Shown piece after piece: positions 1-9,227 of a stretch of 64,000 nucleotides of DNA; the stretch's first letter is position 1; each line of letters begins with the position of its first letter. Location of the stretch: positions 186,001 through 250,000 of the forward strand of contig JAGYXB010001966.1 in NCBI GenBank assembly GCA_022495005.1, read 5' to 3'. The translations under genes and the position numbers were made by a program. The notes beneath the pieces were generated by a model that did not search any database, was not told where the DNA came from, and saw nothing but the letters and a program-made list of their open reading frames with translations. The stretch comes from Rhyacophila brunnea (taxonomy: Eukaryota; Arthropoda; Insecta; Trichoptera; Rhyacophilidae).

Positions 1-496
1 TTAATTTATTAATTTTATATTTAGAGCATTTTTCCGTTTAATATGGCTTGGAGAGTTTGATAATAAATGGGCTGATGAAAGCATGAAATGAAAAATTAAA
101 GATGGCGCAGAGAAACGTAGAGAAGTTGGCACTAAAAACTGCTGACGTGAAATTGTTATGCGTTGCTGGTTCAGAAAACCGCGAGTTTCTACATTTCGTT
201 CTAATTTCCGCAAATGACACAATATTTCCAATTCATAAGTTAACCTACTTGGCAAATAAATACTCGTAAATAGGCCGAGATGCCTGTTAGCTCCTAACTC
301 AATAATCATAAAGAAGATATTTTAAATTAAGAACTCATTAGAATTTTCGATGAAACCGAACTGTAGGCAACTTATATTACAATACATCACCATGTTCTAT
401 GTTATATTATTATGAGCCTCCATGGAGTAGAGATAGTATTACCTAACAGATATTTTGTTTTGAAGAATAATGGATGTCAGCCAATTAATCAATCTA

Positions 497-620
497 TCAG
501 GTCCAAAGACATATTGAAAAACAATATTTTATGTATTTACCAGACCCGGGATAAGAATCTGGGACCCACGAAATTATAAGTTGACATGTTATCTCTCGGC
601 CATGGTGGGCGTTTCTTGAT
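497..620 (-). mobile_element. SINE copy, tRNA-Ser-like family, 5' part
   Basis: On the minus strand this reads a tRNA-like head (ACCATGGCCGAGAG as A-box region), a degenerate B box, GGGTCTGGTAAATAC, then a body with TATTGTTTTTCAATATG. The same order GGGTCTGGCAAGTACACATATTG...CAATTTG occurs in the copies at 1512, 5286 and 8766. The 3' half of the family (the GAGGCCCATATGATCC part) is absent. It lies directly downstream, in minus orientation, of the repeat at 605-785, so the two may be one composite element. Confidence 0.6.
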
Positions 621-785
621 TGTCTCCGTGACGAGCTTGTCCAGATGACGCGTGTCTCGCCGCGGTACTCCGTGAGTGCATGTGGACAGTTCAATGAGGT
701 CACCTGTACCTCGACCGCGTGCGAGAGGTGACACGCGGTAAGTACATGTGGACGGCTCAATAAGGTAACATGTAAGCGCGAGTCA
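605..785 (-). repeat. GC-rich dispersed repeat, relative at 63436-63535
   Basis: On the minus strand this holds two imperfect copies of an ATTGARCYGTCCACATG motif and then GAGACACGCGTCATCTGGAC. The plus strand at 63436-63535 has the same order: CATTGAGCCGTCCACATGTA, then GACACGCGTCATCTAG. It is much richer in CpG than its surroundings. It joins the SINE piece at 497-620 without a gap, so it may be a 5' extension of that SINE. The reading frames over it have no recognisable product. Confidence 0.55.
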
Positions 786-810
786 AATAACGCCACCTGG
801 AAAAGGCCTA

Positions 811-1275
811 GTGCTGGGTATTCATTAGCGAGTCGTAACTGTGACCACTGCAGATACAGTAACCAAACAATTAGTTCACGAACCTAATAAATAATCATTT
901 CGCATCTAGAGTTGGTTACAGTATCAGTGGGTCTATTCTATACTTATCGAACACTAAATTGATAAATACTATCAAACTTAGGGTAGGTTTGTATCAAAAT
1001 ATTAGCACTTATTGTAACAATTACACGAAGCCAGTTTTTATTGTTGCAATAAGTGCGATATTTTAACAGCAGCAAGATAGGTGCTGTTAAAATATAGCAC
1101 TTATTGCAACAATAAAAACCGGCTTCGTGTAATTGTTACAATAAGTGCTAATATTTTGATACAAACCTACCCTAAGTTTGATAATATTTTTCACTTTATC
1201 ACTTTAGCAGTCGATAAGCATAGAATAGACCCACTGGAGCGGTTACAGTTACGGGTCGCTAATGAGTACCCGGTT
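811..1275. mobile_element. Layered palindromic (foldback) MITE, family A copy 1
   Basis: The core 925-1236 is an almost complete inverted repeat. It starts CAGTGGGTCTATTCTATACT and ends with the reverse complement, TAGAATAGACCCACTG. Arms of about 125 bp meet at a tiny loop near 1073-1081. An outer layer is also inverted: 811-850 (ATTAGCGAGTCGTAACTG) matches 1239-1275 (CAGTTACGGGTCGCTAAT). A third small inverted pair, 844-866 against 911-930, sits inside the left side. It encodes nothing. The second copy at 24897-25463 shares both ends. The superfamily is unknown because no clean target duplication is visible. Confidence 0.8.
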
Positions 1276-1511
1276 TTAGGTGACGTAAAGTATTACTAGA
1301 AAACACTATATTATAAAAAATGTTAAATCAAAACATTATATGGAAAGTTTATATGAACAAAAGATACGAGTAAAAAAAAAACAAAACTTAAATCAATTAG
1401 AATATGAATACATAAACAATGCGTCTTTGATTATACTTTATATTATATTACTTTGTTTTATAAAATATTGTATAAATAAGGAAAGAATATTAATATATTC
1501 GTATAGGTAGA

Positions 1512-1746
1512 GGCCCACGGTGGCCGCGCGGCTTAAGCGTTGGACTATAACGCCGTGAGTCGCAGGTTCGAATCCTGGGTCTGGCAAGTACACATATTAT
1601 TTGTCAATTTGTGTGTATCAGGGTATGGACCTAATAGGTTGAGCAAGCGGCTGACATCCATTTCTCGTAAAAAACAAAATCTGTCAATACAAACCTCTAC
1701 TCTGTGGAGGCCCATATGATCCTATTAGGATCAAACATGGTCGAAA
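1512..1746 (+). mobile_element. Full-length tRNA-Ser-like SINE
   Basis: The head GGTGGCCGCGCGGCTTAAGC, then TTGGACTATAACGC, resembles a tRNA-Ser class D arm and anticodon arm. GGTTCGAATCC at 1565-1575 is a perfect pol III B box. The body follows: CACATATT, CAATTTGTGTG, CTGACATCCATTTCTCGTAA, GTGGAGGCCCATATGATCC. Near the 3' end is a palindrome, GATCCTATTAGGATC. It ends in a short A-rich run. Such an element is transcribed by RNA polymerase III and moves with a partner LINE's enzymes. No convincing target duplication was found. Confidence 0.85.
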
Positions 1747-1860
1747 GAATAAGTACACAGTATTGATAAAAGTATTAACATGAAATTAGTTTTTAAAAGC
1801 GTGATGGGGTGCCTGGCAGAATAAAATTGCTATCGAGACATTTTCAGAACAAAAAATCTT

Positions 1861-1935
1861 ATCATCAATTACACCTCGTGATACGTCTGATTAAGATCGG
1901 GTTAAGAAGGTACTGGATGGAGTTTATTATGTTTT
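1861..1935 (+). mobile_element. R1-like LINE 3'-UTR scrap
   Basis: CTCGTGATACGTCTGATTAA with AGATCGGG, then TATTATGTTTTGGTTCCAC, matches the tail at 40900-40985 (CTCGTGATACGTTTGATTAA) and more loosely the 3' UTR of the element at 9228-11893 (CCCGTGATACTCTCGATTAA). No coding part is left. Confidence 0.45.
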
Positions 1936-2081
1936 GGTTCCACTAAAGTATTCCATACACAAACAAAAAAAGTTTTTTACTACACAAGATTGAGAAGATA
2001 AAATTTTATTAACGTAGTAACAAACCGTAGATAGTATGAAAAACATTAAATACAACATCCTCATTAAACTCTTATAAACAT

Positions 2082-2535
2082 AAATAAATACAATACATAA
2101 ATGATACAATGATAATGCTGCTACGATAGTGCTACGGCGTAGGTCGTAGTTGATAACGTAGAGCCTGCTACGAGCCAGACTGCTACGGAATATTAAGACA
2201 TGTAATATACGCATTTAAATTCGGAGATAACTCGAATTGATCTTTACTATTGCCGCATTACTAAGTAATTTATTATATTGTATGGATATTGCACTGTGGA
2301 AAATATTAAATACAATTAAATACATAAATGATACAATGATAATGCTGCTACGATAGTGCTACGGCGTAGGTCGTAGCTGATAACGTAGAGCCTGCTACGA
2401 GCCAGACTGCTACGGAATTTAAGACTTGTAATACACGCATTTAAATTTGGAGATGACTCGAATTGATCTTTAATATTGCCTGCATTAATAAGTAATTTAT
2501 TATATTGTATGGATATTGCACTGTGGAATATATTA
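2082..2535. repeat. Two-copy tandem duplication, period 227 bp
   Basis: Two units of about 227 bp lie head to tail and are over 90 percent alike by eye. Landmarks TACATAAATGATACAATG (2094 and 2321) and GGATATTGCACTGTGGA (2284 and 2511) are both offset by 227. Each unit carries a cluster of CTACG/CGTAG words, for example GCTACGGCGTAGGTCGTAG, that can fold on itself. No reading frame spans the unit. The units differ by scattered substitutions and small indels, so the duplication is not brand new. Confidence 0.85.
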
Positions 2536-2616
2536 TTTATTAGCGTTGGTTGAGCGATTTGTTGTCGCCGTCATTCCAATATTTCCCTCCTACCTCAAAT
2601 CTAAATTACTATCGCG

Positions 2617-3025
2617 AGTCCAGGGACTCAACGCAATTACGGGACATCAGTCGACCGTAATTGATACACAGTTAATTATTCTTAGACCACGACCATGTCA
2701 ACTTGTTATAGTGTGACCGTCGTCAAAGCAATAATTCAATTCGAATCTCATTACGAACTCCGTGAACCTGGCAAGCCGTGATACCGGCTCTTGTGATTTA
2801 ACAACCGTAAATGCCTACAAAGTGACTCATCGAACGAATATCCTTTCGAGTGTCATCATTAACCTTAAAACCCCAGTGTACTGTGCGAGTACCATTTGCA
2901 TAATAGTGCGTGAGTGCATGATTCGGGACCTGCATAAAGCCAACAACAGCAAGGATTAACTCCTGTTTAAACCGCCCTCCCCCAGCATCCACATGCACAA
3001 TCATCCCAAATTACAGTCCACTAAA
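2617..3025 (-). repeat. Family D dispersed repeat, copy 1
   Basis: On the minus strand the order is GGACTGTAATTTGGGATG, GGGAGGGCGGTTTAAACAGG, GTTGGCTTTATGCAGGTC, CACTCACGCACT, GACGGTCACACTATAACAAG, then TCAATTACGG. The same order is seen at 37190-37665 and, more decayed, at 28676-29090. The 65- to 68-codon frames on both strands are chance frames inside the repeat. The class is unknown: no terminal repeats or RT motifs are visible. Confidence 0.75.
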
Positions 3026-4138
3026 AAGCGCCGTCAGCATTATTTAAATGGTAGGAAATGAACAGAAAATGAATACTGCTTACTTACTCATACAATACAG
3101 TTGTGAATGTGAATTTCATTAAATCAGCGGAATGCAAGCCCTGCGCCAATTTATTCAAACAGGATTCGAACACTTATTTTTTTTAAATTCTTTTAATATG
3201 CAAACCAATTATGTTATTGTCAATTTGTTTAATAATAATAATAATTTGATCACCTTCTATATAATTTATCAAACTATATTTAAATTACATTAATATATTA
3301 TATTTTGTATTGATTTATCTACCTGTATTGGATAAGCTGTGTCGCTTTGAAGCACGTAAATTTTCATGCGAAATGGTTTGCATCTTTGTTGCGTGATCGC
3401 ATAAATAGAACACCCACATTGTATCTCTCATGCGCACTGCATAATATACTTGCTCTGTCACGTATATGAATTTCGCTAACATAATTACGTAAAATATACC
3501 GGTTTTATCGATATAGTTACCTACCCATCTATATTGGCATCAAATCGATGCGATCTTTAGCTATGAATATTCAATATTGTTACACAATATTGTTTTTCTT
3601 GTGATTACAAAATACGCACATCTATGTTTGATATATTATATTACAATAAGTTCTGTTAAATTAATTAACTAAGATAGTTATATATATTATATGTAATATA
3701 AACTGCACGCTTAATTAAGGCAAATTTGTATCTCTCCATTATATTCTAATTAAGATTATGTAACGAGTAATTCCTTCATCGTTTTTATGTGTTAATGTTA
3801 TATGCAAAGCAATAAAGCATTCATAAATTCTTTCTTATTTGATGACAAAAGTGGAATACTCCTTTCTCTTAACGAGTCTGTTTATCTTATTTGCTGTCCT
3901 ATTTAATGAAAAAGGAGAGATTATCATGAAAAGTGGGTTAATTACACCATAACTGCCAGGGCTTATACGAATATTCTGCAAAACGTTGAAACGTTTTCTC
4001 GTTTAAATTGTATACGAGTTCAACTATATTTTGAATACTATTATATAGTTTGCATGTTTGAAATTTTTGAGTCTACTATACTAGAGGCTGTATTTAAATA
4101 AAAAAAATAGCATTGTATAGTGAACTTTACAATTTATT
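3026..4138. other. AT-rich stretch without identified feature
   Basis: Very AT-rich DNA with stop codons in all frames. No TE landmark used elsewhere in the window appears here, and no tRNA boxes or splice-like reading frame were found. Confidence 0.5.
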
Positions 4139-4627
4139 AATTACAAGATAAAAAGAACTTTTTACATACCACGTTTTTAAATTTTCTGTTGAATCATATA
4201 AACTTGACAATTCTATGTAATAATAATTTAGGACAAATAAGGCAATTGTCAACAAATCATTTTTTTTGCTATTTTGCAACAAACAAACAAATTACTGAAA
4301 TGTCATTTTGATTTTCAGAGTAACGCACGTATATATTAATAATTTAGTTGCTAGGACCATCCCCTTAGCAACCAATAATAGTGGATTGGATTACGGATTT
4401 CTTCCGAAATAACTTTTCATACGAAACAGCTGAAAATGAATTCAATTCTACTTAAGATGGATAAAATTAAATAATTTAAAAGAATCCATTGGCATCGTCT
4501 TCTGATATATTCTAAAAGTTTCAAATGTCTAGCTAGTCAGGAAGTTAGTTAAAAATCGATTGTAAGATTTGTACTGGACAAACAACCACCGGATAAACAA
4601 GAATACGAGCTAAGAAAAACGTAGTAA
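4139..4627 (+). mobile_element. Family C non-autonomous element, longest copy
   Basis: It begins TAATTACAAGATAAAAAGAA and ends near AATACGAGCTAAGAAAAACG with GTAGTAA. Marker blocks in order are TTTTTAAATTTTCTGTTGAA, GTAACGCACGTATATATTAA, TTGCTAGGACC, AACTTTTCATACGAAACAG, GATATATTCTAAAAGTTTC and GTCTAGCTAGTCAGGAAGTT. The same blocks recur at 12753 (minus), 15350 (minus), 30315 and 52911. The termini share only TTACAA as an inverted repeat. It has no coding content. The superfamily cannot be given. Confidence 0.75.
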
Positions 4628-5285
4628 AAATTCAAACCGTTCATTACATGACATTTTAAGACAAAAAATTAAAATTATATATTGTTAGAAAAACAGTACA
4701 GAGAGTAAATACAAACAATATAAACCATTCAAGAATCCAAATGTCATACGTACACCCTACGTTTTGTAAGTGCGTAGTATTCTTGAATATGAATCTATTA
4801 TCTGGAGTCCTTATGAAGTTTACTACAAGCTTATTTTACACGACTTCACACGATTTTCGCTCTCATTTGACTCCAAACCTACTTCGTAGGAATGACAGAT
4901 TATTCATCAGATATTTTTGGCTTTTTCTGAAAAAATGTGATATTTTGAGAGTCTTCCAAAAAACAAGTTCAAAGCAAAGCTGCCCAGTTTCGGGAAGACA
5001 GGCCAAATATACTAGGTCATGCTTCCCCCTACGCCAGTACAATATGCTAATACTTTCCAAAAACACATCGTTACGTGGACCCCGCCTGTGAATACCTTTC
5101 GATTCCTCGGCCTCGCAACTCTGTACTTATCCTGTAGATATCTTTGATCTTAAAATAAATACCGTTATCCGCCACAAATTTCGATTATCAATATTATTAT
5201 TATTATACGTACTGTGAAAAATAAAATGGCTACAAAATTGTAGTCTACCCAGAATCATTCGATATTTTTTTATTCTTCCGTAATG

Positions 5286-5520
5286 AACGCGGCTTAAGCG
5301 TTGGACTATAAAGCCGTGAGTCACAGGTTCGAATTTTGGGTCTGGCAAGTACACATATTGTTTTTCAATTTGTTCAATTTGTGTGTGTCAGGGTATGGAC
5401 CTAATGGTTGAGCAAGTGGCTGACATCCATTTCTCGTAAAAAACAAAATCTGCTAATACAAACCTCCCCTCTGTGGAGGCCCATATGATCCTATCAGGAT
5501 CGGACATGGTCGAAAAAAAA
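5286..5520 (+). mobile_element. SINE copy, tRNA-Ser-like, 5' truncated
   Basis: It starts inside the A-box region (GCGGCTTAAGCGTTGGACTA) and then has a mutated B box, GGTTCGAATTT, and the usual body to ATCCTATCAGGATC and CATGGTCGAAAAAAAA. TTCAATTTGTTCAATTTGTG is a small internal duplication. The missing 5' end and altered B box suggest it cannot be transcribed from its own promoter. Confidence 0.8.
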
Positions 5521-6570
5521 TGAACAGATACGTATATATCAAAGTAACAGACAAATAAATTAATTCAATTTGTTTTGTGATAAGGGTCATTTTTCAAACT
5601 GCGTTAAATTTTATACGTCAATTTTTATTTTTACTTTAATTTAAAATGAAAGAAAATAATTACATTTTATATAACATTTTTAATGATAATCAATGTAATA
5701 AAATATATACTCACATAATATATTGCAATAAGGGTGATTCTTACAGTTTTTTTGTCATATATCTATAATTTTTTCTGGTTTTACTTTTCTATGTAGTGGT
5801 GTATTCTGTTGATTTATTAATGAACTCACCTTACTGTAGTATTTATTATAACCAAGGTTTGCTGCAGAATATAAAATCCCGTTACAAGTATTATCACTTG
5901 TATACCAATGGTTGCTCAGTTCTATCGTTTCTGTTATTTTCATAATTTAAAATATTATTTTATTCAGACCTCGATTGCTATCCCCTGGACACTGGGCTGT
6001 TAATAAGTAGAGAAAGTAGATAGGGTGACATCTGTCCTATGCAAAAGCAGGGTTGTCGACATAATTTATACAGAACAACTACTTGTTTTATAATATAGGT
6101 CACAGAATCCCACTGGAAATGTTTTTGAATAATTATATCAAAAGGAATCCGGTTTGTGTCGCGGATATACCCGAATTAAAATGATAGTGTTTTATATAAT
6201 AATATACAATAATTATAATGCGGAAATGACGTATTATAAAATACTGTCATTATATTTTGGCTTTCGGCTGAAACCTTTTGCATTTTCATCTTGAATATTA
6301 GCAGACAGTTATTAATGATGCTAAATATTGCTAACGTTAGATAATAATTGATGCTGCTTTTTAGAAATAGGGTGTCATTTAAAGGCAGAGTGAAAGAATT
6401 TTGACTCAAGATAATAGAAAGCATTCCGAATTAATTTTAAAGATAGTTCGAATCGAACGTTTGTACATGTGGTTGTATTACTGGTAACAAGTTCATCATT
6501 TTACTTCTTATTTTGTCAGCTCAAAAAATGGAAGCTTGCATTCTGGTTTGTAGTCTGTTGCTTTATTTAC

Positions 6571-7092
6571 ATCTTCTTCTTATTGTGCCATCCCCTAGCA
6601 GAAGTCGGGCACCATCAAGGCGATCTTAGCTTTGTCGTCTGCTACCCGGAATGGTTCAGTGGAGCTGCACTCATACCAATTATGTAGGTTCTTAAGCCAC
6701 AAAATGCGGCGCCGTCCTCTGCTACGCTTACCGTTGATCTTTCCTTGAATGACAAGTTGGGGAGCGCTGTACTTTTGTCTTCTCATAGTGTGGCAAAGGT
6801 ACTGTAGTTTCCTGGTTTTGATACTACGTAGAACTTCTCGGTCCTTCCCCATTCGATTGAGAACTTCAACATTTGTCACCCGGTCAGTCCAAGGATTTTT
6901 GAGGATGCGTCTATACAGCCACATCTCAAAACCTTCAAGTCTCCGTGACATCTCTTGGTTTAGGGTTCATACTTCCATACCATACCATAGAGGAAACATA
7001 ACGACGTACGTACCATACGCAGTCTCAGACCTAGCTTAAGGTCTCGATTGCTAAGGAGGCGTCTCATTTTGAGAAAGGCGCTCCTTGCATAT
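6571..7092 (-). pseudogene. LINE ORF2 C-terminal fragment (endonuclease-RT type, family L1)
   Basis: The minus-strand frames give SRRLEGFEMWLYRRILKNPW, WTDRVTNVEVLNRMGK, and RKLQYLCHTMRRQKY, then SRGRRRILWLKNLHNW. This is the region after the RT domain in a common insect endonuclease-reverse transcriptase LINE. Upstream, past a stop or frameshift near 6960, the same strand gives SAFLKMRRLLSNRDLKLGL, which belongs to the preceding thumb region. The catalytic RT core is missing. The 3' end runs into TGGCACAATAAGAAGAAGAT, a GAA-type tail at 6571-6590. The broken frame makes it a dead fragment. Confidence 0.8.
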
Positions 7093-7751
7093 ATATACAT
7101 TTTATTTTATAAATACTGACCACCTTAATACACCAAATTAACGATAGAGTATCTATTAACATTTTGTATTTAAAGCAAAATTTTATATTCAAATGTCTGC
7201 TTTGTACAGTATGTCAGATGCATGAAATGTCGAATTAAAGTTGAATTCATTTATAAACTATTAACTACTAAACATTTACAACCTTATAATTTTAAGTATT
7301 CAAAGCTTATTTTGGCAAATCTTCCACATATAATCAGGCATATAATTAACTTATTGGATGAATCTGAAATGAATATCATAGTAGAAGTATGTATGAAGTT
7401 CTCTTCAAATAAACCTGCAATGTGAAGTCATTTGTAGCTAATAAAATCAGTGGATCAGAGGCCTATTTTGTTTGAATTTCATATATTATTTAGATTTCAT
7501 CTTTATAGAATACGATTTTTGGCAATATCTTTGGCAAAATTCCATATTGTCAGGGTTGTAAATACATAGTATGGAATAAATTATTCTGTTTAGTTTTGTG
7601 CTATAATATTTGTTATTAGATATCGACGATGATTTTAGCGATAGTTTGATTAGTAGTTGAATAATTAGCTTAATTAATCAGTAAAAGCTTTCTTAAATAC
7701 ATTACGATATGATAAAAAAATAACATAACCGTACAATCATTTTAACGATAT
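7093..7751. other. AT-rich stretch without identified feature
   Basis: One 67-codon open frame lies at 7222-7425, but it has no recognisable motif and ordinary AT-rich codon content. No repeats shared with other parts of the window were seen. Confidence 0.4.
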
Positions 7752-7760
7752 ATGAAATAT
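7752..7760 (+). repeat. 9-bp TSD, left copy
   Basis: ATGAAATAT is repeated exactly at 8160-8168 on the other side of the MULE-like element. Confidence 0.85.
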
Positions 7761-8159
7761 CGTGTCCGGAAACTTGAACGTATGCAGTTCGCCGTAGCAC
7801 ACACCGTGAAATATATTGTAGTATTTTAAAGACCGTCCAACCTCTTTGGGTCGTATAGTAGTGACATAAAATTCATGTCTAAATAAAACAGGGTTCTTGT
7901 CGGTTTACACTTTACAGGAAGCCAGCAGCGAACACATTTTGAAAATAGCCGATATACTGGATTATTTGTTAAGTTAGATTAGGTTTTCGTACTTGAATTC
8001 ATGAATTTTGCCAAAATCATCTATGAAAATTGAATTAATGTTCATATTGAATCTAATAAAATTGGAGCCCGTATAGTATACGGTCATCTCTTTCCGATAA
8101 GAAAGTTCACGGCAAACTATGTCACGGAGAAATGTTTTACGTATAATTTACATGTAACC
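7761..8159 (+). mobile_element. MULE-like non-autonomous element with 9-bp TSD
   Basis: It starts CGTGTCCGGAAACTTGAACG and ends ATTTACATGTAACC, flanked by a perfect 9-bp duplication ATGAAATAT. Close relatives at 29673-29831 and 22686-23086 begin CGTRTCCGGAAAT, end CATGTAACC and have their own perfect 9-bp TSDs, which fixes the borders. Subterminal blocks GCAGTTCGCCGTAGCACAC (left) and CACGGCAAACTATGTCACGG (right) are related to one another. Internally it has ACCTCTTTGGGTCGTATA and GAAAATAGCCGATATACTGG, shared with 22236-22478. It has no transposase. A 9-bp duplication fits Mutator-like elements; that assignment is inference. Confidence 0.85.
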
Positions 8160-8168
8160 ATGAAATAT
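8160..8168 (+). repeat. 9-bp TSD, right copy
   Basis: ATGAAATAT, identical to 7752-7760. Confidence 0.85.
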
Positions 8169-8765
8169 AGGTTGGTACGTACAACTATTATTTTTAATGA
8201 ATGAATATCGTTTTGAGGTTAGTAGTTTGACAGATTGTTCGATAAGGAAAATAAAATCGATATGCGTATGTGCCAAAAAAAATGAAAAAACACTTTGAAT
8301 TGTCGAGTGGAAATGGATTTTGGACTATATGAAGCCAATGTGGTGAAGGCATTCTTGTGTAGACAACAACCAAATCATTTGTAGATTTCCAGTTGATCAT
8401 TTTGCATCGTGGAAAAGGTTGCATTGCAAAGCTATCGTATTTATTTGTATATATTATTAATGGTGAGAATATATTGATGTGAAAATTTGAAAGAATTTAT
8501 AAAAGAGGTGTTTAGCGCCATTCTACATGGGCAGATGAACCGCTACGGGTTAATGGTTATCAACCGCGCCATCGAATAAAATCATATGTTTATAATGAGT
8601 TTGTCGCGATAAACGTTTTATAAGCAGTAGAGAGAGGCATTCGGAAAGTGGGCGGCGGTCAGATCGCGTCGGTAGGCGTTAGCAAATGGTTGCAACATGT
8701 TACAACGTTTATGTTTTACGCATTCAGATTTGCCGCGGTTTTACCGCCAGGTATATAGTTTACAC

Positions 8766-9003
8766 ACCCACGGTGGCCGCGCGGCTTAAGCGTTGGACTA
8801 TCACGCCGTGGATCTCAGGTTATAATCATGGGTCTGGCAATTACACATATTGTTTTTCAATTTGTGTGTGAGTCAGGATATGGACCTACTCGGTTGAGCA
8901 AGCGGCTGACAACCATTTCTCGTAAAAACAACATCTGTTAATACAAACCTCTACCCCGTGGAGGCCCATATGATCCTATTAGGATCAGAGATGCTCGAAA
9001 AAA
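8766..9003 (+). mobile_element. SINE copy, tRNA-Ser-like, near full length
   Basis: The head CCCACGGTGGCCGCGCGGCT, then TAAGCGTTGGACTATCACGC, is as good as in the 1512 copy. The B box is mutated to GGTTATAATCATGG, so internal promoter strength is probably lost. The body and the 3' palindrome GATCCTATTAGGATC are intact, and it ends in an A-rich run (GAAAAAAATAAAG). No clear TSD. Confidence 0.85.
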
Positions 9004-9139
9004 ATAAAGTTTGCAAAATTTAGAGGCGGTTGGTGGTTGGCAAATTGCAGCGATTCACCTGCTCGTGTAGAATGGGCCTTAAAATGCGTGCGTTCTTCAA
9101 AATTATTGCTTACTTCAATAACATGAGCGATTATATTGT

Positions 9140-9227
9140 CCAGACATTAATATCGAAGCGAAATTAGCAAACTATTAGATTACTGATATACCTGAGTAGA
9201 AAAACACCCCTGAGCTTTGTTCCTAAC
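9140..9227 (+). repeat. 88-bp TSD, left copy
   Basis: These 88 bases, from CCAGACATTAATATCGAAGC to GAGCTTTGTTCCTAAC, occur again without a visible mismatch at 11894-11981, immediately after the 3' UTR of the R1-like element. The bases before (T against C) and after (CCGATT against AAGATT) differ, so the border is sharp. It is read as a target-site duplication from insertion of the element between the copies. Confidence 0.95.

Noticed and set aside
4741..5091. 116-codon plus-strand frame
   Set aside because: Overlaps a 67-codon frame on the other strand, has no recognisable motif, and its composition follows the local DNA. Length is within chance for this window.
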